Assembly: GCA_002429115.1 (NCBI GenBank)
Contig: DIYS01000136.1
Coordinates: 1-44,882, forward strand
Length of the DNA: 44,882 nucleotides
Origin: Saccharicrinis sp. UBA6048
Lineage (GTDB): Bacteria > Bacteroidota > Bacteroidia > Bacteroidales > Marinilabiliaceae
Direction of reading: 5' to 3'
The number at the start of each line of letters is the position of its first letter. The stretch's first letter is position 1. The position numbers and the translations under genes were made by a program. The notes below the pieces were generated by a model, which saw only the letters and a program-made list of their open reading frames with translations, was not told the DNA's origin and did not search any database. Positions 17,150 through 26,627 of this stretch are shown one piece after another.

Positions 17150-19389
17150 TAAAGTACACCATCTGACTGCATCCACGCTTGCACATATTTAAGTTCTGCA
17201 TAGCTGTATTTGTGCTTTAAAAATTCCTTTATATCAGAAAGCCCTGTGGATTCACATTCTTTAATTCCCTTCTGAATTGCTTCCCTGTCATCAAACTCCA
17301 CAAAATCATTTAGAGTAAGTATGTTTTCTTTAATGCATCGGGCAATGTGTGATTCAATGGTTGTCTTAACAAGGCCTCGCTCTTTGGCAATGGCAGACAA
17401 GTCATTGCCTTGCTTGTATAATGCACATGTGACCAGGTGGGTGGCAACTTTGGGAGTTTTAGGTGCTTTTTCTTTTGCCTGCTTTTTCTTTGTACTTTTC
17501 TCTTCTGGCTGTTTATTGAGTTCAGGGGTGTCAATGTCTTCCTTGTTGACATCCAATCCTTTTTGCGACGATTCAAGTAGTGCTTTTGCTTTATGCATGT
17601 TGTGTAAAAGCGCGTAGAATTTAGCTGCCAGCTCCTTAAGCTCCGTAAGGTATTTCTTGACTCCTTTTAGTTTGTTTACTTCATCGATGTGATTGATGAT
17701 TGCAGAATGGCATTTTTTAACAGGTGGGTTAAAATAGTCAATGGCTTTATCAATACGCTCATTTAAAACAATAAGATAGTCTTCATTAGCCGCACTAATA
17801 ATTCGATGTACCTGTGCTCTAAAACTGTTGGCGACATTTCGAAGCGGTTCTGTTTCATCGGCCAATTGCTGAGCCCACTCTTTGTATTGTTGTTTTTTAG
17901 ATCGTTTTTCGTCTTTGCTGTATGAATTGACATGTTGGTACAGGCTGTTCATTAAATCAGTAAAATCGAAGGCCTGCAGCACGAAATGGTTAAAATAGCG
18001 CTGCGACTCAGCTTTAAGAAGCGGCAACAGCTGATCCGATTCCAACTTCTGATTGGCAAAATTTCGTATGGACGCATCACTCGCTATGCCGTTTTGTGGG
18101 ATAGGCGTTTTTAGTACCAGGCCATTGAGTGATGTAAGGCGCGATAGTGCCACATATATTTGTCCCGGAGCAAAGGCCTGACCAACATCAATAATCGCTT
18201 TGTCAAAGGTTAATCCCTGGCTTTTGTGTACGGTGATTGCCCAGGCCAGTTTGATGGGGTATTGGATAAACTCACCAACCACCTTTTCTTCCACTTCATT
18301 GGTCTCTTTGTTAAGCGCATATTTCTTGTTTTCCCAGGTGTAAGGTTCTACCCAAACCGGATCGCTACCATCGTTGAAGCTCACCTTAATTTCATCTTTA
18401 TTGATTGATGAGATATTTCCGATTTTTCCATTGAAGTACCGTTGTTGGCCCGAAAAATCATTTTTCACAAACATCACTTGTGCTCCTTTCTTAAACTGGA
18501 GCTTATCATGAATCGGATATTGATGTTCGTTAAAATCGCCTTTTACCTGGGCATTATAACTATGTATTGATCCATCCAGTTCATTTAGGCAGTCTGCATT
18601 TTTTTTATCGGCAATGGCGTTATGAGTGGTGAGCTGAATGTATCCATCATTACTATGTTGGTTGAAATCGGGTTGGTAGAATTGATTGAGTATTTGAATG
18701 TCTTGTTGCGTAACCTGATTATCACGCAAATGATTCAATAAATTAATAAACGTTTGATCTGACTGGCGATAGATTTTACTTAATTCAATATGAATGGGTT
18801 TGTTATTTCTCAGAACCTGGGCATCAAAGAAGTATGGTGATGGATAATATTTGCTTAAATAGGACCACTCATCATTTTTAACAACCGGGGGAAGTTGCAG
18901 CATGTCACCGATAAACAATACTTGTAGTCCGCCAAAAGGAGTATTGTATTGCTTTCTTACACTTCGACAGATAACATCAATGGCATCCAACAGGTCGGCG
19001 CGCAGCATACTCACTTCGTCAATCACCAAAAGTTCCATTTGGCGAATTAGGTTGCGTTTGACATTATGCATCTGAATGCCTTTAAGCAACGAGCGTGGTG
19101 TATTAATGTGCGCCAGTGTGCGAGTATTTTCGTAATCCAGACCAGCGTTATCAGGAATAAAGACGCCAAAAGGCAATTGAAACAACGAATGTAATGTGAC
19201 GCCACCGGCATTAATAGCCGCAATTCCTGTTGGGGCAGCAATGGCCATATTCTTATGTGTATGCTTTTCAATTTTCCGTAAAAGAGTGGTTTTCCCGGTA
19301 CCGGCTTTCCCTGTAAGAAATACATTGCAATTGGTCGTATTGATGTATTTAGATACGAGGGATTGTAGGGCAGTGTCGTGTTGAATCAT
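17149..19389 (-). CDS. Pif1/RecD-like DNA helicase with C-terminal HTH domain
   Basis: 746 residues. Superfamily 1 helicase motifs in order: Walker A GKAGTGKTT (27-35), APTGIAAINAGG near 54, Walker B LLVIDEVSM near 120, QLPPVVKNDEW near 170 and the late motif WAITVHKSQGLTFDKAI near 388, all Pif1/RecD-type. A charged, Lys-rich linker (EEKSTKKKQAKEKAPKTPK, about 623-642) joins to a C-terminal helix-turn-helix domain (DLSAIAKERGLVKTTIESHI) like the HTH_40 domain of RecQ-type helicases. Cytoplasmic, probably acting on DNA replication or repair intermediates. ATG at 19389. Confidence 0.92.
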   Translation of the reverse strand: MIQHDTALQSLVSKYINTTNCNVFLTGKAGTGKTTLLRKIEKHTHKNMAIAAPTGIAAINAGGVTLHSLFQLPFGVFIPDNAGLDYENTRTLAHINTPRSLLKGIQMHNVKRNLIRQMELLVIDEVSMLRADLLDAIDVICRSVRKQYNTPFGGLQVLFIGDMLQLPPVVKNDEWSYLSKYYPSPYFFDAQVLRNNKPIHIELSKIYRQSDQTFINLLNHLRDNQVTQQDIQILNQFYQPDFNQHSNDGYIQLTTHNAIADKKNADCLNELDGSIHSYNAQVKGDFNEHQYPIHDKLQFKKGAQVMFVKNDFSGQQRYFNGKIGNISSINKDEIKVSFNDGSDPVWVEPYTWENKKYALNKETNEVEEKVVGEFIQYPIKLAWAITVHKSQGLTFDKAIIDVGQAFAPGQIYVALSRLTSLNGLVLKTPIPQNGIASDASIRNFANQKLESDQLLPLLKAESQRYFNHFVLQAFDFTDLMNSLYQHVNSYSKDEKRSKKQQYKEWAQQLADETEPLRNVANSFRAQVHRIISAANEDYLIVLNERIDKAIDYFNPPVKKCHSAIINHIDEVNKLKGVKKYLTELKELAAKFYALLHNMHKAKALLESSQKGLDVNKEDIDTPELNKQPEEKSTKKKQAKEKAPKTPKVATHLVTCALYKQGNDLSAIAKERGLVKTTIESHIARCIKENILTLNDFVEFDDREAIQKGIKECESTGLSDIKEFLKHKYSYAELKYVQAWMQSDGVL

Positions 19390-19654
19390 TCTAGTTGTTC
19401 GTTTATTAATCTGCTAAGATATGGCAATTTTAGGGTATCATAAAGTAAACAGGAAACAGAAAAAATGCAGCTGTAAGATGAATCTTCTTATTTGGAATAT
19501 AACTTTTTGAAACCTAAAAATACAAGTTTTTCTATTTCCCACTAATTACGCTGACTGACGCAGATTTTTATTCAATCAAATAAGTTAAGTCCTTTTAGAG
19601 ATGATCGTTGAACTAAAAAAATACGCTTGCGGAATTAAGGTGGAAAGGATTGTA

Positions 19655-19686
19655 TTGCCAAAGTAAAGCAGCGATTATTAACTTTG
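19655..19686 (+). promoter_or_regulatory. Promoter of the YkgJ-family gene
   Basis: TAACTTTG at 19679-19686 exactly matches TAnnTTTG, with a TTG at 19655-19657 and a 21-bp spacer. It lies 20 bp before the ATG. The rest of the 19390-19706 divergent gap holds nothing else I recognise. Confidence 0.55.
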
Positions 19687-19706
19687 CATTTTAAATTTTA
19701 GAAAGA

Positions 19707-20219
19707 ATGAATACGGAGAAATATTTGAAGTTACGAGATGAGGTGGATGGTCTGACAGAGCAATTGTGGAGTGAGCACAAATCGAATATGGCCTGCAAGA
19801 AGGGATGTGATATGTGTTGTCTTAATTTTGATGTTTTTCCGATAGAATTTGATCATATAAAAAAGCAGGTTCAAGAAGAATACCCCGATGTGCTTGATCA
19901 GGAATTGCCTGAAACAGTTGGGGAGAAGTGCTTCTTTCTAAAAGACGGCAGTTGTACTATTTATGATGCTCGCCCTATTATCTGCCGAACTCATGGCTAT
20001 CCTTTGCTGTATATGAATGAAACGGGTGACCAATGGCAATTATCACACTGTGAACTTAACTTTTTAAAGGTGGATGAGGAGTACTTTAACGAAGACAATT
20101 GTTATCCGCAGGACACCTTCAATAGCCGCCTCTTTATGATGAACAAAGAGTACATCAGTTCAAAGTATCCAAACAAAAATGAGTTCGATCTAATTTCATT
20201 GGTTAATCTGTTGAAGTAG
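19707..20219 (+). CDS. YkgJ-family cysteine-cluster protein
   Basis: 170 residues. The cysteine pattern is that of the YkgJ/UPF0153 family, thought to bind zinc or an iron-sulfur centre: ACKKGCDMCC (Cys30, 34, 37, 38), then GEKCFFLKDGSCTIYDARP near 91-109 and ICRTHGYPLL near 111-120. Biochemical role unknown. ATG at 19707 with a good promoter. A second, different YkgJ protein is at 25185-25679; the two share the pattern but diverge otherwise. Confidence 0.88.
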   Translation: MNTEKYLKLRDEVDGLTEQLWSEHKSNMACKKGCDMCCLNFDVFPIEFDHIKKQVQEEYPDVLDQELPETVGEKCFFLKDGSCTIYDARPIICRTHGYPLLYMNETGDQWQLSHCELNFLKVDEEYFNEDNCYPQDTFNSRLFMMNKEYISSKYPNKNEFDLISLVNLLK

Positions 20220-20550
20220 ATGGCATTAAAGCATCAGCTTAGTTGCTTCATAACTTGATTTTGTACACAGGTTAGATTATCTTATTGATCAATTTTCATG
20301 GCGTTTATAACAGGTGAGTCTATTAGCTCAATGGATCGTTCGTCTATAATAATAGACCATTGGTCATAAAAAATCAACAATTCGTCAACAGTTTATGGTC
20401 TTAGGTTGTTGTCATATCAATAACTATTATTTTTAATAAAATTTTTGAATTGATTGTAAAACAGTTATGTAGGAGTGTTGATGTTAAAGAGGTTTAATAT
20501 GAAAGCATATTCTTTAATTGTTTTTTTACCAACCCAACAATACCTTAGAG
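20220..20550. other. Intergenic stretch without a gene
   Basis: 331 bp, AT-rich. It contains a perfect 6-bp stem with a 4-base loop, GTCTAT AATA ATAGAC (20342-20357), too weak to call a terminator. No RNA gene or coding frame is convincing. Confidence 0.4.
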
Positions 20551-20703
20551 ATGCATACAAAGAAACGAAGTATAAATTTAGAGTTAGTAGATAAGGCAAA
20601 TCATAGGCTTAGAATGTATAATCTAAAAAGCCGATTAAGAAACTTTGCGCTCTTTTTAGCTGTAGCAATTGTGCTTACCTGGTTGGTACTGGGCGTATTC
20701 TAA
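20551..20703 (+). CDS. Small single-helix membrane protein
   Basis: 50 residues from the ATG at 20551; a longer frame would need a TTG at 20518. A basic N-terminal half (MHTKKRS, then KANHRLRMYNLKSRLRN) precedes one hydrophobic helix FALFLAVAIVLTWLVLGVF at the end, so the N-terminus probably stays in the cytoplasm. No family is recognised. It precedes gtrA-like gene by 118 bp on the same strand. Confidence 0.5.
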   Translation: MHTKKRSINLELVDKANHRLRMYNLKSRLRNFALFLAVAIVLTWLVLGVF

Positions 20704-20791
20704 TCTCGAAATTTTCCTCATTAAATAACCTTTCTATTCCACATTTAACAAATCTTACAATAATTAAAAAGTCACTTTATCAATTATATGT

Positions 20792-20799
20792 TAGTTTTG
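20792..20799 (+). promoter_or_regulatory. -7 element before the GtrA gene
   Basis: TAGTTTTG, an exact TAnnTTTG match, 22 bp before the GtrA ATG; the -33 position holds only a weak TTTA-like sequence. Confidence 0.42.
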
Positions 20800-20821
20800 T
20801 GCAGGGAGCGACAAATAACAT

Positions 20822-21316
20822 ATGATACATAGCTTGATAATTAGTGTTCTGGATTGGTTTTATAAGCCATTTAAATCCTATCTGCCCAGGCAAACGTTTA
20901 ATTATGCCGCTTGTGGTGGAGCGAATACGGCATTTGATATTCTACTCTATATTCTGACCTATAACTTTGTTCTTGGCAAGCAGATCGTGCATCTGGGTTT
21001 TGTTGCAATAAGTGCCCATATTGCCGCCTTTGTGTTTGTTTTCCCTGTTACATTTACAAGCGGATTTCTTCTATCGAAATACATTACGTTTACCGAGTCC
21101 AACCTGCGGGGGCGCGTGCAACTGCTTCGTTATGGGCTGACTGTATTAGGTAGTATTGTGCTAAACTATGTGTTGCTTAAGCTGTTTGTTGAGGTGGCTG
21201 AAATTAACCCATCGATTGCGAAGGTACTGACAACAATTGTTGTGGTCGGCTATAGTTATGTGGCTCAAAAGTACTTCACATTTAAGATTAAAATTCACGA
21301 TACAGCTCATGACTAG
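20822..21316 (+). CDS. GtrA family membrane protein
   Basis: 164 residues with four hydrophobic helices. FNYAACGGANTAFDILLYIL near 26-45 and the later LLRYGLTVLGSIVLNYVLLK followed by VVVGYSYVAQKYFTFK match the GtrA family. Members are proposed to flip or carry lipid-linked sugars (named for the phage O-antigen glucosylation protein). Inner membrane. It is not next to a glycosyltransferase; the closest glycan genes are 4 kb away on the other strand, so its partner is unknown. Confidence 0.9.
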   Translation: MIHSLIISVLDWFYKPFKSYLPRQTFNYAACGGANTAFDILLYILTYNFVLGKQIVHLGFVAISAHIAAFVFVFPVTFTSGFLLSKYITFTESNLRGRVQLLRYGLTVLGSIVLNYVLLKLFVEVAEINPSIAKVLTTIVVVGYSYVAQKYFTFKIKIHDTAHD

Positions 21317-21414
21317 AGTGGAATTGCCTGTTAAGATTAATTAACGATTTATTTCTTCATTTCGTAGAACTTTCCGCGATAAGTGCTGTTTTGATGGAAA
21401 TAGCATTACCAATC

Positions 21415-22701
21415 ATGGAAAATAACTTTAATTTACCCCGAAATAACAAAAAGCGCGTTGTAATTATTGGTGCTGGATTTGCAGGGCTAAAGCTGGCTCG
21501 AAGACTAAGTGGTTCGGCTTATCAGGTTGTCGTCATTGACAAGCAAAATTTTCATCAGTTTCAGCCATTATTTTACCAGGTAGCATCTTCAGGTATTGAG
21601 CCAAGTTCAATATCTTTTCCTGTTCGAAAAATCTTCCAATCACATGCTAATTTACACTTCAGAACAACTGAATTACTATCAATAAAAACAGAGGGACAAC
21701 AAATAGAAACAAAGGCTGGATTACTTCACTATGATTATTTGGTGTTGGCTAATGGGGTTAACACCAATTATTTTGGCTCGACAAATCTGGAGAAATACAG
21801 TCTGCCAATGAAAAGTACGGCAGAAGCAATTAATTTACGAAACAGAATTCTGTCATCTTTTGAGAAGGCAAATTTGACCGAGGACCCAAAGGAACATTCC
21901 AAACTTTTATCGATTGTGATCGTCGGAGGCGGGCCTACAGGTGTAGAATTGGCCGGTTCAATCGCTGAGATGCGGCGTTATGTATTGCCAAAAGATTATC
22001 CGGAGTTGGATTTTAGCCGCATGAAAATATATTTATATGAGGCTGGTCCCCGATTGCTTAGTGGTATGTCTGAAAAATCAGGGGATAAGGCATTAGAATT
22101 TCTGAATCGCTTAGGGGTAGAAGTGAGTTTAAATACACCGATTGCCGATTACGATGGCGATCAGGTGACATTAAATGACCAAAGTTCCTTTTATTCTAAA
22201 AACTTAATCTGGACTGCCGGTGTTGCCGGAAAAAAGACGAAAGGACTGGGTGAAGGTATTTATTCGAGAGGAAACCGTATTGTAGTAGATAAGTACAATC
22301 GAGTGACTGGATTTGACCAGATCTTTGCCATTGGCGATGCCTGTGTAATGACGAGTGATCAGAACTTTCCTGATGGGCATCCGCAAGTAGCTCAGGTGGC
22401 CATTCAGCAGGCAATAAACCTGTCGCGAAACCTTACATCATCTGGCGAATGGAAACCATTTAAGTATAAAGATAAAGGCAGTCTGGCAACCATCGGTCGA
22501 AAAATGGCTGTGGCTGACCTTCCCGGATTTAGTTTCTCGGGTGGTTTTGCCTGGTTTTTATGGTTATTTGTCCACCTGATGGCCATTGTAGGAGTGAAAA
22601 ACCGCTTTTTTATTTTTGTGAATTGGGCACAAAGCTATTTTTCACGCGATCAGTCATTACGGATTCTGATTGCACCTTACCGAAAAGACAAACAAACTTA
22701 A
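21415..22701 (+). CDS. Type II NADH:quinone oxidoreductase (NDH-2)
   Basis: 428 residues from the ATG at 21415; an in-frame ATG at 21394 would add seven residues, and I prefer the later one because relatives begin a dozen residues before RVVIIGAGF. FAD-binding GAGFAGLKLA lies near the N-terminus, the second dinucleotide motif IVGGGPTGVELAGS at about 170-183 binds NADH, and FAIGDACV near 304 is the FAD-closing motif. A C-terminal amphipathic/hydrophobic part (GGFAWFLWLFVHLMAIVG) anchors it to the membrane face. Oxidises NADH and passes electrons to quinone without pumping. Confidence 0.92.
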   Translation: MENNFNLPRNNKKRVVIIGAGFAGLKLARRLSGSAYQVVVIDKQNFHQFQPLFYQVASSGIEPSSISFPVRKIFQSHANLHFRTTELLSIKTEGQQIETKAGLLHYDYLVLANGVNTNYFGSTNLEKYSLPMKSTAEAINLRNRILSSFEKANLTEDPKEHSKLLSIVIVGGGPTGVELAGSIAEMRRYVLPKDYPELDFSRMKIYLYEAGPRLLSGMSEKSGDKALEFLNRLGVEVSLNTPIADYDGDQVTLNDQSSFYSKNLIWTAGVAGKKTKGLGEGIYSRGNRIVVDKYNRVTGFDQIFAIGDACVMTSDQNFPDGHPQVAQVAIQQAINLSRNLTSSGEWKPFKYKDKGSLATIGRKMAVADLPGFSFSGGFAWFLWLFVHLMAIVGVKNRFFIFVNWAQSYFSRDQSLRILIAPYRKDKQT

Positions 22702-22736
22702 TGCTTTGCCAGACTTAACTTCATAGTTGATAATCA

Positions 22737-23201
22737 CTAATTTAAAATAGAATTGCAATAGCCAGCTGCTAATTGAGATCCATCAGGTAATGAGACATTT
22801 ACCGTGTATTTATCCATTTGGTAGCTATTGCTATCTGTATTTTCTACAAACTCTAAACTTGTAACGTTTATCCTGTAATAGTTTTCAATTGTAGCCAATA
22901 AGTGGTTTAATCCAGATAGTTTAATGGCCGTAATTTCTGAGCCATGCGGAAACCTGAATAAGCTACCTGTTTCAGTGACGGCCTCCTGATCCCGAGCCGA
23001 TTGCAATGTATTAATTGTATTTCTAAGCTCTGCCAGCTGGGCTATGCGATCGTACTCTTTATTCTTTCGAGATGCTTCATTAGCCAACGAATTCAAATGT
23101 TCCGTATTAACGGATTGATAATCGATAAACTCGATGTTTTTAAAAAGGTCAATTACAAAATCCAGTTTTTCATCCGGTATTTCTACTAGAAAATTAGCCA
23201 T
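22737..23201 (-). CDS. Hypothetical protein
   Basis: 154 residues, family not recognised. The N-terminal third is acidic and helical (FLVEIPDEKLDFVIDLFKNI), a central stretch (LNSLANEASRKNKEYDRIAQ then LAELRNTINTLQSARD) looks like a coiled coil, and the C-terminal half alternates as strands (ITAIKLSGLN, INVTSLEFVE, YTVNVSLPDG). No signal peptide or membrane segment, so probably cytoplasmic. Convergent with the NADH dehydrogenase, 35 bp apart. A TATTTTTG element lies 38 bp upstream. Confidence 0.7.
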   Translation of the reverse strand: MANFLVEIPDEKLDFVIDLFKNIEFIDYQSVNTEHLNSLANEASRKNKEYDRIAQLAELRNTINTLQSARDQEAVTETGSLFRFPHGSEITAIKLSGLNHLLATIENYYRINVTSLEFVENTDSNSYQMDKYTVNVSLPDGSQLAAGYCNSILN

Positions 23202-23238
23202 AGATTATTTTTGTGTAAGTAGGTTGTTATCAAGGGCA

Positions 23239-23246
23239 CAAAAATA
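23239..23246 (-). promoter_or_regulatory. -7 element before the hypothetical gene
   Basis: Minus-strand TATTTTTG, exact match to the -7 consensus, 37 bp before the ATG; -33 not evident. Confidence 0.35.
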
Positions 23247-23396
23247 AACAAATATATATGATATACTAATAATCAGTAAAACTTGTTAATCTGATAATTG
23301 AACCCTAAAATAGAACTCATATATGATAATATGTTAGAAAATGATGGTGTAATAGTGCTTCAGCCTACGACATAAAAGCAATTTAAATTCGATCTG

Positions 23397-24428
23397 TTAT
23401 CGTTTGAAGTTTGATACACGCGTAGAAATGCTGAAGTGATTTGATGATCCGGCAAGGTGGTAGCGTGCTGAACCATATGCAAAATGAAATTTATACACTC
23501 TGAATCCAAATCCCCAGGAGTACCCTGCTGTTGACATTTTTTCTGATACGCCTAATTCTTTTCGGCGACGATGGTTGTATCCAACCGCGATATAGAAATT
23601 GTCCGATGGTACGATCTCAATACCAAAGATCATATGGCGCATTAACTGATCCAAACCGCTCCCATTGTTACCGGATTCTTCAATCTCAGTCCCGCTACCG
23701 TCTTTAACCGTATATTTCATTTTCCAATCAAATAAGTCCTGGGCTGTCAATGAAAAACGAAACGGGGCATGTGCCAATTTTTTGCTAATTCCTATTTGAA
23801 GGTCGGTTGGGAGAGGTTCATACGTATCATTATAGGTCGTAATTTGTGAACCGACATTCTTTAAGGTAATGCCTGCAGAAAATAAGTTGTTTTCCGAGAG
23901 GTACAGAAGCCCTAAATCGGCAGCCAGACCAAAAGAATTGTATTGTTCCAGGTTAGAAATAATTGGTTTAACTGATATTCCGGCCGTGAGTTTTGGCGAA
24001 AGTATTTTGGAATAGCTCAGGTTAATTGCGTATTCGGCGGCGGAAAAGGTGCCGTTGATAGTTCCATCCACATCAGCTCTGTCAAAGGTTCCATAGTTGA
24101 TGGCATGAACACTTGCTCCGAAAGTTCCAATGCCTTCAATACGATGCGCATAACCCGCATAGGTCATTTTTATATCACTGACATAAGGAACATAGTTAAA
24201 AGTGAGTGACTGGTGCAATTCTGACGAAAGATTGGCCGGATTGTGGAACACAAGGCTGACATCTTTTATTGACATACCTACCTGGTTACCTCCCAAAGCG
24301 CCCACACGCGCTGAGTTGGTCAGATTTAAGAAATCATACGTATTGCTGCCTGCCTGTTGTGCGCTCAAACGACCCGCCATGCAGATAATTAATCCAATAA
24401 ACCAAAAAATGATTAATCTTCCTTTCAT
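23397..24428 (-). CDS. porQ: Type IX secretion system protein PorQ
   Basis: 343 residues. Residues 1-24 are a signal peptide (FWFIGLIICMAGRLSAQ). The mature part opens YDFLNLTNSARVGALGGNQV and SLVFHNPANLSS, the recognisable PorQ start, and continues with barrel-like strands to SNHFSISTRV. PorQ is an outer-membrane component of the Bacteroidota type IX secretion system, working with PorU/PorV/PorZ in attaching cargo to the cell surface. Monocistronic; -7 element 17 bp upstream. Confidence 0.92.
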   Translation of the reverse strand: MKGRLIIFWFIGLIICMAGRLSAQQAGSNTYDFLNLTNSARVGALGGNQVGMSIKDVSLVFHNPANLSSELHQSLTFNYVPYVSDIKMTYAGYAHRIEGIGTFGASVHAINYGTFDRADVDGTINGTFSAAEYAINLSYSKILSPKLTAGISVKPIISNLEQYNSFGLAADLGLLYLSENNLFSAGITLKNVGSQITTYNDTYEPLPTDLQIGISKKLAHAPFRFSLTAQDLFDWKMKYTVKDGSGTEIEESGNNGSGLDQLMRHMIFGIEIVPSDNFYIAVGYNHRRRKELGVSEKMSTAGYSWGFGFRVYKFHFAYGSARYHLAGSSNHFSISTRVSNFKR

Positions 24429-24445
24429 CGTAAAACCTAAAACGG

Positions 24446-24453
24446 CAAAAATA
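24446..24453 (-). promoter_or_regulatory. -7 element before porQ
   Basis: Minus-strand TATTTTTG; a TTTG at 24476-24479 lies upstream but with a 22-bp spacer, slightly long. Confidence 0.42.
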
Positions 24454-25184
24454 TCAATTTAGTGTTAATTAACTTCAAATAATGAAATTAGTTCACTTTT
24501 GCTTGTTGTAATAATTTACATCAATTTGAAAATATTGTGGATAAAACATGTAATGTCTTATCAGACAGATTTTCGTTTTCTTTAAGATGATTGGGTTACT
24601 CGACATAGTTCAAGCTAATTTGGCTCTGTACTCGCTTTTCGTAATAATTGCCATTGCCACAAACAGAAACAAAAGGGTAGTCTCATTTATGTATCTTCGA
24701 TTTCTTGAAAATTATAAATTTAACGAAAAAGTAAGCGAACTCTTTCTTTGATCTACTAAATAATTATCAATTCACCCTTACTCCGGCCCACAAATGATAC
24801 TGATTAATTCGATATCGAAACTATGTTTCGATTGGAGAGTGGTTGATGCTTATTTTTTGTTCAAGGTTAAATGGTTGTTGGGGATGAGCCCTAAATATAT
24901 TGGCTTAGTTGATTCTTGTTATTATCATTCGAACGAATGTAATAATTTGATATTATTCAAGCCAATCGCTTTTGACTAAAGGAAATATCAATGATACTGA
25001 ACTTGTCGGTCAATTCTGATTGGCGATTTTAAATGATAATTACTTAGAATAACTTGCCAATGAATTTCAGGCTGGGGGTTTTTCGTTAGTTTTTGACCTC
25101 GAGCAAAAAGTAACTCGCGAAGGCAAAAGGATAAGTGTAACCTATAGATCAAAAAGCTTTGTTTAAAAACATGAAAAAATACAA
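24454..25184. other. Gene-free stretch
   Basis: About 730 bp, strongly AT-rich. The only frame of note (61 codons on the plus strand at 24794-24979) has no recognisable family features. I see no RNA gene, terminator with T tract or repeat shared with other parts of the window. Confidence 0.4.
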
Positions 25185-25679
25185 TTACTTATCAAAAATT
25201 GGTTTTAAACCTTCAACCACATCAAATGCTGCCGGACATACAAATGTATTCTTGTAAGTAAGGCTGGTGATTTGATAAAACCGCTTTCGATCGGTGTGAG
25301 GATACTCGCGACAGGCACGTGGGCGCGATTCGTAGACCATACAATAGTTATCAGGCATCAGGAAAGGACAGGGCGTTTCCCGGAAGACATAGTCGCCGTC
25401 ATCATCCAATAACAGGTATTGCTCGATAACTTCTTTAGGTTTCATTTTAAGGTGGTTGGCCAGTCGGTCGATGTCACGATCCAAAACTATCGGGCTAATG
25501 GATTTACAGCAATTGGCACACTCCAGGCAGTCGGTATATTCAAATACTTCTTTGTGTAATCGCTGGGCTTCATCATCGAGTGTTTTCGGACGCTTCTTTT
25601 TTAGTTTCGCTAAAAAGGCTTTGTTTTCCTTCGCTTTATTGCGAGCCTCCTGGTCGAGTTTTTGAGGATCAAACACCAC
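25185..25679 (-). CDS. YkgJ-family cysteine-cluster protein
   Basis: 164 residues. The Cys signature CLECANCCKSISPIV near 54-68, then TPCPFLMPDNYCMVYESRP and ACREYPHTDR near 117-126 fit the YkgJ (putative metal or iron-sulfur binding) family. The N-terminal 45 residues are highly charged (KENKAFLAKLKKKRPKTLDD). It overlaps the start of its upstream neighbour's end by 11 bp, so it is co-transcribed with the EamA transporter gene. Function unknown. Confidence 0.88.
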   Translation of the reverse strand: MVFDPQKLDQEARNKAKENKAFLAKLKKKRPKTLDDEAQRLHKEVFEYTDCLECANCCKSISPIVLDRDIDRLANHLKMKPKEVIEQYLLLDDDGDYVFRETPCPFLMPDNYCMVYESRPRACREYPHTDRKRFYQITSLTYKNTFVCPAAFDVVEGLKPIFDK

Positions 25680-26559
25680 GTTTTTTAAGTTTTATTTGTG
25701 AAACAAAAACACCACTGACAACGATAGCAATACCAATCATCATCTGGATGGTAATTATTTCGCCCAGTACCCACCAGGCAATAATGGCCGTAAAAACCGG
25801 TATCATATTAACAAATACATTGGCTTTGGTAATGCCTATGATTCGTATGCCGTAAGTAAAGAATATAAAGGCCAGTGACGATGCAAAAACAGCTAGTAAA
25901 ACTACCGCCGTAATGGCTTCGGAGGTAATTTTAAGCTCTCCAAGGCGAGGAACATCATAAATCAAAAATAAAGGCAGGAAAAAGAATATTCCAATGGCAT
26001 TTTGATAGGTAATTATACTGACTGAATTGTAATGACTTGGAATCTTTTTCAAAACAACGGAATAGCCAAGAGCTGCAATTACAGCTAAAAACACCAGCAA
26101 TATCCCTTTTAAGGGAGCAGTCAGTGAAAAGTCATCCTTAAAAATGATCAGCAGCACACCGGCAAACGAGACAAAAATACCCATGATATTGGCCCAGCTG
26201 ACTTTACTTTTAAAAAATAGCTTATCAGTTATTGGTGCAAATAATGGAATTGTAGATACGATTACGGCACCAACAGTAGAAGAGACCAACTCTAAGCCGA
26301 AACTCTCGCCCATAAAGTAGAGGAAGGGTTCAAAAAAAGCAAGCAGGATAAACCACTTAAAATCAGCCTTGCGCAATTTTACAAGTCGGCCACTAAGTTT
26401 TAATATGGTGAATAGCAATAATGCACTGACCAGCAGGCGTAAAACTACAATTGTCAATGGATTAAAAGAGATGAAAGCTTGCTTGATCCACACAAAAGAA
26501 AAAGCCCAGCATATCATTGATAGCACCATGCTACCCAGAACTTTAACGCGCTCAGACAT
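25669..26559 (-). CDS. EamA/DMT family transporter
   Basis: 296 residues from the ATG at 26559; a TTG eight codons upstream is less likely. Ten hydrophobic helices in two five-helix EamA repeats, with the family-typical SMICWAFSFVWIKQAFISF opening and PVFTAIIAWWVLGEIITIQ near the end. Such drug/metabolite transporters export or import small metabolites; the substrate cannot be inferred. The last codons overlap the following YkgJ gene by 11 bp. Confidence 0.9.
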   Translation of the reverse strand: MSERVKVLGSMVLSMICWAFSFVWIKQAFISFNPLTIVVLRLLVSALLLFTILKLSGRLVKLRKADFKWFILLAFFEPFLYFMGESFGLELVSSTVGAVIVSTIPLFAPITDKLFFKSKVSWANIMGIFVSFAGVLLIIFKDDFSLTAPLKGILLVFLAVIAALGYSVVLKKIPSHYNSVSIITYQNAIGIFFFLPLFLIYDVPRLGELKITSEAITAVVLLAVFASSLAFIFFTYGIRIIGITKANVFVNMIPVFTAIIAWWVLGEIITIQMMIGIAIVVSGVFVSQIKLKKRGV

Positions 26560-26627
26560 ACGACATGAATTTAGTGTGCGCAAAGGTAGAAAAAAGCTTT
26601 TAGCAACTATCTTTCAGGTGTTAGTTT

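Noticed and set aside
20501..20596. 31-codon frame from the ATG at 20501 region
   Set aside because: Overlaps the better small membrane frame at 20551 in another phase and shows no family features.
24794..24979. 61-codon plus-strand frame in the 24.4-25.2 kb gap
   Set aside because: No recognisable features, no promoter or ribosome site, and surrounded by non-coding AT-rich DNA.
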